Assembly: GCA_020832085.1 (NCBI GenBank)
Contig: JAFIFJ010000089.1
Coordinates: forward strand, 1 to 43,038
Reading direction: 5' to 3'
DNA: 43,038 bases
DNA from: Gammaproteobacteria bacterium
GTDB lineage: Bacteria; Pseudomonadota; Gammaproteobacteria; Pseudomonadales; Azotimanducaceae
In this document: positions 15,034 to 23,387 of the stretch, piece after piece
Position numbering within the stretch: position 1 is the stretch's first letter
How the letters are laid out: each line of letters opens with the position of its first letter
The notes under the pieces: generated by a model
What the model saw: the letters and a program-made list of their open reading frames with translations, nothing else
Databases searched by the model: none
What the model was told of the DNA's origin: nothing
Translations under genes and position numbers: made by a program

Positions 15034-16266
15034 GTGGCCGCCTGCAGCCGATGGCCGGTGACGGCCCTCACGCTGACTTTGCTCGTCGGATCTCCCCTCG
15101 CCGACGAGGTCAGCCTGCCCCGGACCGTAGCCTGGTCCGCTTATCCCACGGGCACCCAGGGCTACAGTCAGGCGGTGGCCATCGGCAGCGTCCTGCAGCG
15201 TGAATACCGGACCAACCTGCGGGTGATTCCTGGCCGCAATGATGTTTCCCGCCTGGCCACGCTGCGGGCGGGTCGGGTGCAGTTCTCGGCCGGGGGCTCC
15301 GAGGCAGTCTACGCCCAGGAGGCGCTGCTGAACTTTGCCTCGCCGCTGTGGGGGCCCCAGCCATTGCGGCTGGCCATGTGGTCCATCGCGGACAGCTGCT
15401 CGTTCTCGTTTGCAGCAGCGGCGGACTCTGGGATCGAAACGGTGGCCGACATGCGCGGCCGGCGCCTGACCTGGGTGCAGGGCGCGCCATCATTGAACAA
15501 TGGCAGCCGGACGCTGCTGGCCTACGCGGATCTCGACTGGGACGACGTGGTGAAGGTGGAAGTGGGTGGTTATCCGGCTTCCGTGGACGCGGTCATCAAT
15601 GACCGCGCCGATGTGGTGGGTGGGGGCTGCAACTCGCCGCCCTTTCTGCGCCTCGAAGCCTCCCCGCGGGGCCTGCGGTTTCTGCGCTTCCCCCATGACG
15701 ACGAGGAAGCCGTGCAGCGGGTGCTGGATCGGCTGCCCTGGTACATCCCCCACCTGACGACCGAGGGTCCCACGGTGCCGCCTGAGGGTCTGGAGGTCTT
15801 CACCTCGCCCTATCCCATGCTGGTCTCCATGGAAGATGCCCGGGAGGACCTGGTCTACAGCCTGGTCAAGGCCATTCACATTCACTTCGACCGCTACAAG
15901 GACAACGCCCCAGGGGCCAACGGTTGGGCCCTGGAGCGGCAGCACTTCGAGCGCGCCTTCGTGCCGTATCACGAAGGTGCCATTCGCTACTGGCGGGAGA
16001 TCGGTGCTTGGACCGAAGCGGCCCAGGCCCGTCATGAGGACAATCTGAGGCGTCAGGCCGTCCTGCGTGAAGCCTGGGAGGACTGGCTGGCTGAAGTTGA
16101 AGCAGCCCGGCCGGACGAACAGGGATGGTGGCAGCGGCTGCGCCGCTCCTGGGAGGCCTGGGCGAGTGGGGCCGCCACCGACGCCGAAACCTTCGAGCAG
16201 GGTTGGCTCGCTGCCCGCCGGGCTGCCCTGGAGTCCCGAGACATGGTGACCATCATCGATGACTGA
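15034..16266 (+). CDS. TAXI-family TRAP transporter solute-binding protein
   Basis: The periplasmic receptor of a TAXI-type TRAP importer, 410 residues from the GTG at 15034. That start gives a good Sec signal peptide (AACSRWPVTALTLTLLVGSPLA-DE); a GTG at 15058 is an alternative, and longer frames run through REP-like palindromes. The TAXI core starts at VAWSAYPTGTQGYSQAVAIG and continues through GRVQFSAGGSEAVYAQEA and DMRGRRLTWVQGAPSLNNG to a tyrosine-rich C-lobe. Compared with typical TAXI proteins (about 320 residues) it carries roughly 70 extra C-terminal residues rich in Trp, Arg and Glu that look helical. Its stop overlaps the permease start by 8 bases. TAXI receptors bind small organic acids or amino acids; the ligand here is unknown. 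Confidence 0.87.
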   Translation: MAACSRWPVTALTLTLLVGSPLADEVSLPRTVAWSAYPTGTQGYSQAVAIGSVLQREYRTNLRVIPGRNDVSRLATLRAGRVQFSAGGSEAVYAQEALLNFASPLWGPQPLRLAMWSIADSCSFSFAAAADSGIETVADMRGRRLTWVQGAPSLNNGSRTLLAYADLDWDDVVKVEVGGYPASVDAVINDRADVVGGGCNSPPFLRLEASPRGLRFLRFPHDDEEAVQRVLDRLPWYIPHLTTEGPTVPPEGLEVFTSPYPMLVSMEDAREDLVYSLVKAIHIHFDRYKDNAPGANGWALERQHFERAFVPYHEGAIRYWREIGAWTEAAQARHEDNLRRQAVLREAWEDWLAEVEAARPDEQGWWQRLRRSWEAWASGAATDAETFEQGWLAARRAALESRDMVTIIDD

Positions 16267-18280
16267 GCCCACGCTGCACGATGAAGGCGCCACCCGCTAT
16301 CGGCTGCTGTCGCCGTTCTGGCAGGGCGTCATGGCCTTGATCACCGGTGCTGCCACGCTGCTGGCCATCAACCAGATCTTCAACTTCGGTTTCTTCTTAG
16401 GCGAGGTGCTGCTCGACGGCCGCTACCTGTATCTGCTCACGGGCCTGATGCTGGCCATGGTCTTCATCGCATTTCCCGCCGGCGCCCGTGCTGCCCAGGA
16501 TCGCGTGCCCTGGTACGACCTCCTGATCATGGCCACCATCGCCGTGATCTTCGGCTACTTCGCCTGGAACGCCGAGCGCATCGTGCTCGAAGCCTGGGAG
16601 TACATTGCGCCGCCCATCGGCATCGCCCTGTCCATGGTGGTGTGGCTGATCGTTCTGGAGGCGGGGCGCCGGGCGGGTGGCTGGCCCATCTTCGTCATCG
16701 TCGCGGTGCTGTCGCTGTACCCGCTGTATTCCGATCGCATGCCGGACGTGGTGGCGGGCATTGGCATGCGGCTGCCGGAAACGGCCATTTTCCACGTGCT
16801 CAGCGAGGAGAGCCTGTTCGGTATTCCCATGCAGGCCTTTGGTCTGCTGGTGTTCGGTTTCCTGCTGTTCGGCGTGGCCCTGCGTTTCACCGGCGGTGGG
16901 CCGTTCTTCATCAATTTCGCGTTTGCGCTGCTTGGGCACCTGCGCGGCGGTCCGGCCAAGGTGGCGATCTTTTCCAGCGGCCTGATGGGCTCCATGAGCG
17001 GCGGTCCGGTGACCAACGCCCTGACCACGGGGCCGCTGTCCATTCCGGCCATGCGCCGCATCGGGTTTTCTCGTGAGTATGCGGCGGGCGTGGAAGCCTG
17101 TGCGTCCACCGGCGGCGTGCTGATGCCGCCCATCATGGGTGCCACTGCCTTCGTGATGGCGAATTTTCTCGGCGTCAGCTACGTCACTGTGGCTCTGGCT
17201 GCCGTGATTCCATCACTCTTGTACTTCTTCGGGCTGTTCATGCAGATCGATGCCTACGCGGCGCGCCATGAACTGCATGGCCTGCCCCGTGAGGAGCTGC
17301 CGAAGCTCGGTGAGGTGTTCAGGGAAGGCTGGTACTTCATCTTCGTGTTCGTGCTGCTGATCTTCCTGCTGGTGTACATGCAGCGGGAGGCCACCGCGCC
17401 GTTTCTGGCCACGGGCCTGCTGCTGATCATCAATCAGTTCACGTCCCATCGTCTGGATCTGGCCGGGTTCAAGCGGCTGGTTGCGGCCTGCGGACAGCTC
17501 ATGGCAGAGCTGGCGGGCATCCTCGCCGCCATCGGCCTGATCGTGGGGTCGCTGGCGGTGACCGGCATGGCGGGGACCCTGGCCAATGATCTGGTCTACA
17601 TCGCCGGCGAAAACGTGGTGATCCTGCTGATCATGGGGGCGGTGACCAGTTTCGTGCTCGGCATCGGCATGACGGTCACGGCGGCCTACATCTTTCTGGC
17701 CATCGTCCTGGCTCCGGCCCTGGTCAATGCAGGACTCGATCCGCTGGCCTCGCACATGTTCATCATGTACTGGGGCATGCTCAGCTTCATCACGCCGCCG
17801 GTGGCCCTGGCGGCCTTTGCCGCGGCGTCGGTGGCTCAGGTCTCGGCCATGCGCGCAGGGCTGCAGGCCATGCGGCTCGGCACCATCATTTACTTCATTC
17901 CGTTCTTCTTCGTATTCAACCCGGCGCTGCTGATGCAGGGCGAGGCCGGGGAAATCCTGACGGTACTGCTGACCGCCATGATCGGCGTCGCCCTGGTGTC
18001 CGGTGCGCTGCAGGGTTGGCTGCTCGGCTTTGGAGACCTCGGCCGAGGCGTTTCGGGTCTGCTGGTACGGGGGGCGATCTTCGCCGCCGGTCTCTTGCTC
18101 GCGGCTCCGGGGGGCGGGATGCTGGGCGTGCCGCACGGGGTGCTGCTGTTGGCAGGGCTGGTACTTGTGGGCGGCGCGATGCTGGCCGCCACGATGGTTC
18201 GTCGCATGCAGAAGGCTTCGGATTACGCTGGAAGTCCCGGCAAGTCGGCGGGCTGGATGCATTCAAGGGAGGACAAATGA
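16259..18280 (+). CDS. TAXI-type TRAP transporter permease (fused 4TM/12TM)
   Basis: A 673-residue inner-membrane permease in which the small (DctQ-like) and large (DctM-like) TRAP subunits are fused, as is usual for TAXI systems. The N-terminal ~160 residues carry four or so helices. The large domain includes the conserved SGGPVTNALTTGPLSIPAM and GGVLMPPIMGATAFVMANF segments, then GTLANDLVYIAGENVVILL and the repeat-half motif FITPPVALAAFAAASVA. Energy comes from a sodium or proton gradient. It is coupled to the receptor by an 8-base overlap and followed one base later by a small PspB-like gene, so all three are probably co-transcribed. Confidence 0.93.
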   Translation: MTEPTLHDEGATRYRLLSPFWQGVMALITGAATLLAINQIFNFGFFLGEVLLDGRYLYLLTGLMLAMVFIAFPAGARAAQDRVPWYDLLIMATIAVIFGYFAWNAERIVLEAWEYIAPPIGIALSMVVWLIVLEAGRRAGGWPIFVIVAVLSLYPLYSDRMPDVVAGIGMRLPETAIFHVLSEESLFGIPMQAFGLLVFGFLLFGVALRFTGGGPFFINFAFALLGHLRGGPAKVAIFSSGLMGSMSGGPVTNALTTGPLSIPAMRRIGFSREYAAGVEACASTGGVLMPPIMGATAFVMANFLGVSYVTVALAAVIPSLLYFFGLFMQIDAYAARHELHGLPREELPKLGEVFREGWYFIFVFVLLIFLLVYMQREATAPFLATGLLLIINQFTSHRLDLAGFKRLVAACGQLMAELAGILAAIGLIVGSLAVTGMAGTLANDLVYIAGENVVILLIMGAVTSFVLGIGMTVTAAYIFLAIVLAPALVNAGLDPLASHMFIMYWGMLSFITPPVALAAFAAASVAQVSAMRAGLQAMRLGTIIYFIPFFFVFNPALLMQGEAGEILTVLLTAMIGVALVSGALQGWLLGFGDLGRGVSGLLVRGAIFAAGLLLAAPGGGMLGVPHGVLLLAGLVLVGGAMLAATMVRRMQKASDYAGSPGKSAGWMHSREDK

Positions 18281-18281
18281 C

Positions 18282-18494
18282 ATGGGTCCATTCGAACTGG
18301 CTGCCTTGGCGATCATTGCCGGCTGTCTGCTCAGTGCATACAAGGCCTACAAGAAGGGCAATCGGGGTCCGGATCCGGCTGTCGTGGCGGCGCTGGAATC
18401 CGAGATTCGCTCCCTGAAGGAGCGGGTCGGGGCGCTGGAGGCCATAGTCACGGATCGCAGCTATCACCTGAAGGAGGAGATCAGTCGCTTGTAG
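18282..18494 (+). CDS. PspB-like small membrane protein
   Basis: A 70-residue protein with one N-terminal membrane helix (FELAALAIIAGCLLSAYKAY), a basic patch (KAYKKGNRG), and a C-terminal coiled coil (IRSLKERVGALEAIVTDR). Architecture, size and the RVGALEAIV heptads match PspB, which works with PspC in sensing inner-membrane stress. The start has AAGGGAGGA 8 bases upstream and comes one base after the TRAP permease stop. No pspA, pspC or pspF is next to it. It could be a true PspB recruited to another operon, or a TRAP-associated accessory subunit that only resembles it. Confidence 0.68.
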   Translation: MGPFELAALAIIAGCLLSAYKAYKKGNRGPDPAVVAALESEIRSLKERVGALEAIVTDRSYHLKEEISRL

Positions 18495-18527
18495 GCTGTG
18501 CTCTCGTGACGGTTGCCGCCTGTGGGA

Positions 18528-20027
18528 TCACGCGTTGGCGTGTCCCGAGGGTGTGAGGTGGGCACCGGCGTGGACGTGACCGAAACGGTTGGTGTGTTCG
18601 AGTTCGAAGTTGTCGAGAATGCGATCGAGAGTGCGGCTGATCTGCGTGCAGTTGCGGATCATGGCGATTCGAGGCCAAGTGGAGCGCTCCCCCTCCTTGA
18701 CCAGTTGGCGGGTCTGATCTTCAGACAGGATCGACAGCAGCATGCCCGGGCTCCACAGCCGCTGCCGGGGAATGATGTTGATGTCCGCGGTGTAGTCCTG
18801 GGTGACGACGCCGTACCACATGCGCACAACCATGTTCACCGGATAGATGTTGCGGACTGCGTTCATGGCCGTGGGGTAGGTGGCCCGCAGCAATTCCTTG
18901 CTGGCGCGCTGATAGATGTCCCAGACCCTGGAGACGATGCCGCCATCCCAGTCGCTGTCGCGCACGGACCACAGCACCAGGGGATTGATCATGCTGGTCA
19001 TGAAGTGGTTGACGCCGTACAGCCGCGTCAGGCGCTTGGCCGGCAGGTCATCGCTGACGGATCCGTCCACCCAGCGGCTTGCCGGCAGATAGGGTTTGCG
19101 GCCACCGTGGGCATCCCGAGCCATGAGCATGACGGGCGGGAATACGCCGGGAATGGCGCAGGAGGCCAGCACGGCCTCGCGGATGAAGACGTTGGGCGAC
19201 GTGATGGCGTTGAGCAGGCGTGAAGCCTGATGCAGCCGGCTGGGCGCGATGGAGATGTTGATCTTGCGACCGGTGCGCTCGAAGGCTTCCTGAAAGGTCA
19301 TGTCAGGAATCAGCCGTTCGAGGGTGGCCTGAACATCCTCGATGGTCAGGCGCTGTCCTACGGGCGCGGGAGAGAAGTAGACAGCGTTCTCGTCGCTTAG
19401 CAGCGCGGCCAGTTCTTCATCGGTGTGGGTGCCGAGCACCCCCGCCACGAAGGACCCGGCGCTGGACCCCGACAGCACCGTGGGCACGAGGTTCTGCTCG
19501 AACAGGGCCTTGGTGACACCGAGGTGAAAGGGCCCGAGGGATCCCCCGCCGCTGAGCATGAGAGCTGATCGGCCATAGCAGTGGCTGGCGCGACGGAAGA
19601 AATCGAGCTTGTCCGCGAAGGGGATGACGTCGTCTGGCGTGGCGGCGATCTGCTCGATGGCGTCGTTGAGTTCGCCGACGTAGGCGTCGATGAGTTCCTT
19701 GGTGCCGAACTTCGCTTCGCTGTACAGCGCGGGCTTGCCGATCCCGTCCATGTTGCCGTGGATGCCTTCGTTCAGATAGAACAGTAGCTCGTGGGGATCG
19801 TCTGCCGCGCGCAACTCCCGCAGCCGGTCGAGTCTGTGCCGGACCCGGGCATAACCGTAACGGGAACTGCGCTCTTCCCGTTTCCAGCGCGCCGCACCGC
19901 TGCGCTCATCGTGAGCCAGCGCGGCCAGCTTCCATTCCTCGAAGGTTTCGGCCTCGTCCATGGCTCGCTTCAGGGCGCTGAGGCTCTGAGTCGGGCTCGG
20001 CGGTGCTCCTCGGGCGGGTGCGTTCAT
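18528..20027 (-). CDS. Patatin-like phospholipase with DUF3336 domain
   Basis: A 499-residue serine lipase that cleaves acyl chains from phospholipids or triacylglycerols. An N-terminal DUF3336 region (about residues 15-145, TFEEWKLAALAHDE...) precedes the patatin domain. The oxyanion loop is GGGSLGPFHLGV (about 160-171), the nucleophile S189 lies in GSSAG, and the dyad aspartate D321 in WVDGS. This DUF3336-patatin arrangement is shared with yeast Tgl3/4/5 lipases. Its start overlaps the stop of the acyl-CoA ligase by ATGA, so the pair is coupled: the lipase would release fatty acids and the ligase would activate them. Confidence 0.9.
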   Translation of the reverse strand: MNAPARGAPPSPTQSLSALKRAMDEAETFEEWKLAALAHDERSGAARWKREERSSRYGYARVRHRLDRLRELRAADDPHELLFYLNEGIHGNMDGIGKPALYSEAKFGTKELIDAYVGELNDAIEQIAATPDDVIPFADKLDFFRRASHCYGRSALMLSGGGSLGPFHLGVTKALFEQNLVPTVLSGSSAGSFVAGVLGTHTDEELAALLSDENAVYFSPAPVGQRLTIEDVQATLERLIPDMTFQEAFERTGRKINISIAPSRLHQASRLLNAITSPNVFIREAVLASCAIPGVFPPVMLMARDAHGGRKPYLPASRWVDGSVSDDLPAKRLTRLYGVNHFMTSMINPLVLWSVRDSDWDGGIVSRVWDIYQRASKELLRATYPTAMNAVRNIYPVNMVVRMWYGVVTQDYTADINIIPRQRLWSPGMLLSILSEDQTRQLVKEGERSTWPRIAMIRNCTQISRTLDRILDNFELEHTNRFGHVHAGAHLTPSGHANA

Positions 20028-21727
20028 GCGGCATCGTCCACTGTGAGCTGTTCGCGAAGTTCCCGCTTCAGGAACTTGCCGTTGGCATTGCGTGGCAGAG
20101 GTTCATCGCGGAACCAGATATAGCGGGGCACCTTGTGCTTGGCGATCTGTTGCGCGCAATGGGCGCGCAGCGCCTCGGCGGTGAGCTGGGTGCCGGGTTT
20201 CGGCACAATGCAGGCGCCGACTTCCTCGCCGAGGCGATCATCCGGCACCCCGAAGACGACGCACTCGGCGACGTCGTCATGATTGAATAAAGCGCTCTCC
20301 ACCTCTGCACAGTACACGTTCTCGCCACCGCGCAGCACCATGTCCTTGAGCCGATCGACGATGTAGACGAAGCCGTCTTCGTCCATCCGCGCCAGATCGC
20401 CGGTATGCAACCAGCCATCCTTGATGGTTTCCGCGGTGGCGTCTGTGCGGTTCAGGTAACCGCGGATGACCGGCGCGCCGCGGACGCAGAGCTCGCCGAC
20501 TTCCCCGACGGGCAGGGCATTGCCGTCGGGATCCCGGATCTCGGCTTCGAAGTTCGGGCAGACCGGCCCGCAGCTGTCTGGGCGGTCGACGAAAAAGTCC
20601 CCGGCAATGGAAGTGATGATGCCGCAGGTTTCGGTCATGCCGTAGCCGGTGTTGGGGCGGGCAGTGGCCACGTCCTTCTCGATCCGGCCCACCAGATCGG
20701 GCTGCAGCTGGGCCCCGCCGCCACCGAGGACGAGCAGACTCGAAGTGTCCCGTTTCGGGAAGTCCGGGTGGGCGATCAGCTCCCTGGACATGACGGGTAC
20801 CCCGCTCATGCTCGAGACCTTCTCTTCTTCGATCAGCCGCAGGGCCTCAGCGGCGTCCCACTTGTACATCAGCACCAGCTTGCCACCGGTGGCGGTGGCA
20901 CCCTGGGAGACACAGTTCATGGCAGTAACGTGGAACAGGGGCGTGGTGACCAAGGCCACCCCTTGGGGCGGATTCTCCAAGTCCTTGGGATCGAGCTGGC
21001 CGGTCATGACCTGCACGCCGGCGCCGATGGCGCCCATGCAGAGGATGTTCATGACGTTGTTCACGCAGCCCCGATGGGTCTGCTGGGCGCCCTTGGGGCG
21101 GCCGGTGGTGCCCGAGGTGTAGAAGATGCAGGCATCCGAGTCCGGGTCGATCTCTACTTCGGGCAGGGTGCCCTCGTGAGTCTTGACCCGCTTCTCGTAG
21201 GAGACCACCTCTGGGGGAAAATCGCCCTGGAGCCGAACGCCGACCAGCAGCGGCTCCGGAACCTCCTGGCGGTGGGGCAGCAAACGCTCCAGGCGCTCCT
21301 GATCGCAGAAGATCACCTTGGGCGTTGAGTCCTGGATGCCGAAGACCATCTCCGGCCCGACCCACCAGGCATTCATGCCCACTACCGTCGCGCCCATGGC
21401 AACGATGGCCCAGTAGCAGAGCAGGTGCTCGGGATAGTTGCGCATGGCGATGGCGACCCGGTCGCCGGGCTGCACGCCCTGGGCCTTGAGCCAGCTGGCG
21501 ATGGTGGCCACGTCGCGATGGGCGTCGGCATAGGTCCAGCGCTCGTCCTGGTAGACGAGATACTCACGGTCGGCAAAGGCTGTCGACGCCAGCCAGAGCT
21601 CGCGCAGGTTCTGGGGTCCGTTCTTGTAGGTGAGCGTCGGGTTGCCGCGGACGTTCACCGTCACGACTTCGAAGTCCCCGCCGGGGCCGGTCAGTTGGGC
21701 CCGGACCTGCTTCTGCTCTGCGTACAT
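20024..21727 (-). CDS. AMP-dependent acyl-CoA synthetase (fatty acid:CoA ligase type)
   Basis: A 567-residue class I adenylate-forming ligase. The start has GGAGGA 6 bases upstream. The adenylation motif YTSGTTGRPKGA runs from Y203 to K212 and beyond; later come YGMTETCG, TGDLARMDEDGFVYIVDRLK and the catalytic-lysine tail NANGKFLKRELREQL. Length and motif order fit medium/long-chain fatty acyl-CoA ligases. It is the first gene of an operon with the patatin lipase, which suggests a role in recycling membrane or storage-lipid acyl chains. It is distinct in sequence from the ligase at 5691-7226. Confidence 0.9.
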   Translation of the reverse strand: MYAEQKQVRAQLTGPGGDFEVVTVNVRGNPTLTYKNGPQNLRELWLASTAFADREYLVYQDERWTYADAHRDVATIASWLKAQGVQPGDRVAIAMRNYPEHLLCYWAIVAMGATVVGMNAWWVGPEMVFGIQDSTPKVIFCDQERLERLLPHRQEVPEPLLVGVRLQGDFPPEVVSYEKRVKTHEGTLPEVEIDPDSDACIFYTSGTTGRPKGAQQTHRGCVNNVMNILCMGAIGAGVQVMTGQLDPKDLENPPQGVALVTTPLFHVTAMNCVSQGATATGGKLVLMYKWDAAEALRLIEEEKVSSMSGVPVMSRELIAHPDFPKRDTSSLLVLGGGGAQLQPDLVGRIEKDVATARPNTGYGMTETCGIITSIAGDFFVDRPDSCGPVCPNFEAEIRDPDGNALPVGEVGELCVRGAPVIRGYLNRTDATAETIKDGWLHTGDLARMDEDGFVYIVDRLKDMVLRGGENVYCAEVESALFNHDDVAECVVFGVPDDRLGEEVGACIVPKPGTQLTAEALRAHCAQQIAKHKVPRYIWFRDEPLPRNANGKFLKRELREQLTVDDAA

Positions 21728-21819
21728 GCCATCCTCCTCCAGGATCAGGTCGCAGGATTCTGCCCGTTCGAACCGAGAGGGGAAAGTCGGGGTGGTGGTA
21801 TCCTGCGCACCGGCTAAGC

Positions 21820-21902
21820 CCGGGTGGCGAAACTGGTAGACGCAGGGGACTTAAAATCCCCAGTCGAAAGGCGTGCGGGTTCGAGTCCCGCCCCGGGCAC
21901 CA
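21820..21902 (+). tRNA. tRNA-Leu (anticodon UAA)
   Basis: Acceptor stem GCCCGGG (21820-21826) pairs with CCCGGGC (21892-21898), followed by A and encoded CCA (21900-21902). The anticodon stem GGGGA/TCCCC encloses the loop CTTAAAA, giving anticodon TAA at 21852-21854. The D-loop GGCGAAACTGGTAGACGC, a long variable arm and T-loop GGTTCGAGTCCCGCC are as expected for leucine tRNA. It reads UUA codons, rare in this GC-rich genome. It is divergent from the ligase operon and its 3' end faces the HNH gene. Confidence 0.97.
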
Positions 21903-21940
21903 GAACAGTCTGTACTGCTGTCAACGCTGACTCTGACCAT

Positions 21941-23245
21941 TCATGGCGGCCCAGTAGGCGGCGGAATGGGCGCCGATCCCCATCGCGTCATGCGCTGCCA
22001 TCGTGCCGGATCCACGGGTTCCGGAATCCGAGTGGCGCAGAACTCACGCTTCCGCGGAAGCGCCTGAACCTCGAAGCCATCGCTTCTGAAGAAGCGGAAC
22101 GCGCTGCCATCCTTGACGATGTAGTAGCCGCCCTCGTGAACGAGGCGATGATGAAACCTGCAGAGAGACAAAAGGTTGGACAGACAGGTCTCCCCACCAT
22201 CGGCCCAGTGCTGGATGTGGTGGCCATCCACGAAGCGGGTGTGGGTGCAGCCGGGGAAGCGGCAGCCGCCGTCGCGACGCTTGAGTGCCCGGCGCAGGGC
22301 AGGGGGAATCACCCGGGTCTTGCGGCCTACGTCCAGCGGTTCCCCCTCTGAAGTCTCCAGAATACGGACGACAGCAGCATCACAGCCCAGCCGGCGTACG
22401 GTTTCGGTGGCGGCGGCACTGCCATCTTCGAACTGGGGTGGATCGGCAGGGTCGACCCGCCCGTATTCGGGCAACGCTTCCGCGGGAGCGTGCACCGTGA
22501 TCAGGAAGCGGTCGGCGGTGTTGAGGCTTTCGTCGTCGCCGGGCGATGCAGCGAGAAACCGCTCTGCCAGCAGCGCCATGGCATCGGCGCGGCGGGCCTG
22601 GGCCTGCTGCCGTTCCGGTACGGCTTCATCGGGCACACGGGTTTTGAAGCGTGGACCAACCGTATGGTCCTCCGCCCGCATCCAGTCACCGGCTCGCTCC
22701 AGCGCCTGCAGGAAAATGGCGCCGAGTTCCGCAGGCAGGCGTCCTTCGAACACCACGGAGCCATCGGCAGCGGTGTGGCAGTCCAGATAGCGATGCTTCC
22801 AGGCATTGAGCGCAGCACCCGGCGCCGCCAGATGATCCGCCTGCCGGCGGGCACGCACCAAGCGGCTGACGTGCTCGGCGGTGGTTCCCCTGGCCAGCTC
22901 GATGAGTTCCGCTTCGGTATCCCACTCGGCAATGCGGGTGATGGCCCGAACCTTGGAGTAGCTGAGCTCGCCGCTGCGAAAGGCTTCTTCGATTAGCGGC
23001 AGGTCGCCCAGGGAGCGGGCGATGCGCACCTTTTCGCGGGCGGTGACCAGATCCATGTCACAGTGGAGGTTGAGCCAATGGGCGCAGTCCGGCATTTCGC
23101 TGTGCCAGGGCTTCAGCGCGTCGAGTTGGCGGATGAGGTCGATGAACCGGAACTCTGAATCCTGCATCTGGCCGTTGAGAGTGATGATCTCGCTGGTGAG
23201 ACGCTCGAAGGTCTTGGGGGTTGCCTGGTCCATGGCAATCACCAT
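21941..23245 (-). CDS. DUF222 / HNH endonuclease-domain protein (13E12-repeat type)
   Basis: A protein of up to 434 residues with an N-terminal DUF222 region (about 20-300) and a C-terminal HNH nuclease domain. The HNH part shows C328 and C333, the DGHHIQHW core (H342/H343), N357 in SNLLSLCRFHH, and H365/H366/H370; the paired cysteines and histidines suggest a structural zinc site. All catalytic-type residues are present. An internal ATG at 23233 preceded by GGTGA is a better-supported start than 23245. Such genes are often multicopy and of unknown role; links to mobile DNA or DNA repair are speculated. It ends 38 bases from the tRNA-Leu 3' end, and its promoter region is unusually AT-rich. 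Confidence 0.85.
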   Translation of the reverse strand: MVIAMDQATPKTFERLTSEIITLNGQMQDSEFRFIDLIRQLDALKPWHSEMPDCAHWLNLHCDMDLVTAREKVRIARSLGDLPLIEEAFRSGELSYSKVRAITRIAEWDTEAELIELARGTTAEHVSRLVRARRQADHLAAPGAALNAWKHRYLDCHTAADGSVVFEGRLPAELGAIFLQALERAGDWMRAEDHTVGPRFKTRVPDEAVPERQQAQARRADAMALLAERFLAASPGDDESLNTADRFLITVHAPAEALPEYGRVDPADPPQFEDGSAAATETVRRLGCDAAVVRILETSEGEPLDVGRKTRVIPPALRRALKRRDGGCRFPGCTHTRFVDGHHIQHWADGGETCLSNLLSLCRFHHRLVHEGGYYIVKDGSAFRFFRSDGFEVQALPRKREFCATRIPEPVDPARWQRMTRWGSAPIPPPTGPP

Positions 23246-23268
23246 ATATGGCTATATATACAGTATAT
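23242..23268. promoter_or_regulatory. AT-rich palindromes at the HNH gene start
   Basis: CCATATATGG (23242-23251) is a perfect palindrome and ATATACAGTATAT (23256-23268) another, both overlapping or just before the HNH start. The minus strand contains TATACT, a possible -10. The stretch 23240-23330 is AT-rich in a GC-rich genome. The sites could bind a repressor. Confidence 0.4.
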
Positions 23269-23387
23269 GCTACCTGCCATCGATCTCGAATAAAAGTGAA
23301 TAAATAGAACGAGTTGGAATTAAAAAGGTGCCCTTTGGGAACCTTGTAGCGTGGCGCCAGTTCACAGTTCGGAGGGACGGATTCGGC

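Noticed and set aside
23242..23268. LexA box (SOS control) for the HNH gene
   Set aside because: The minus strand has CTGTATATATAG but the second half CAG is missing; only half of CTGT-N8-ACAG is present.
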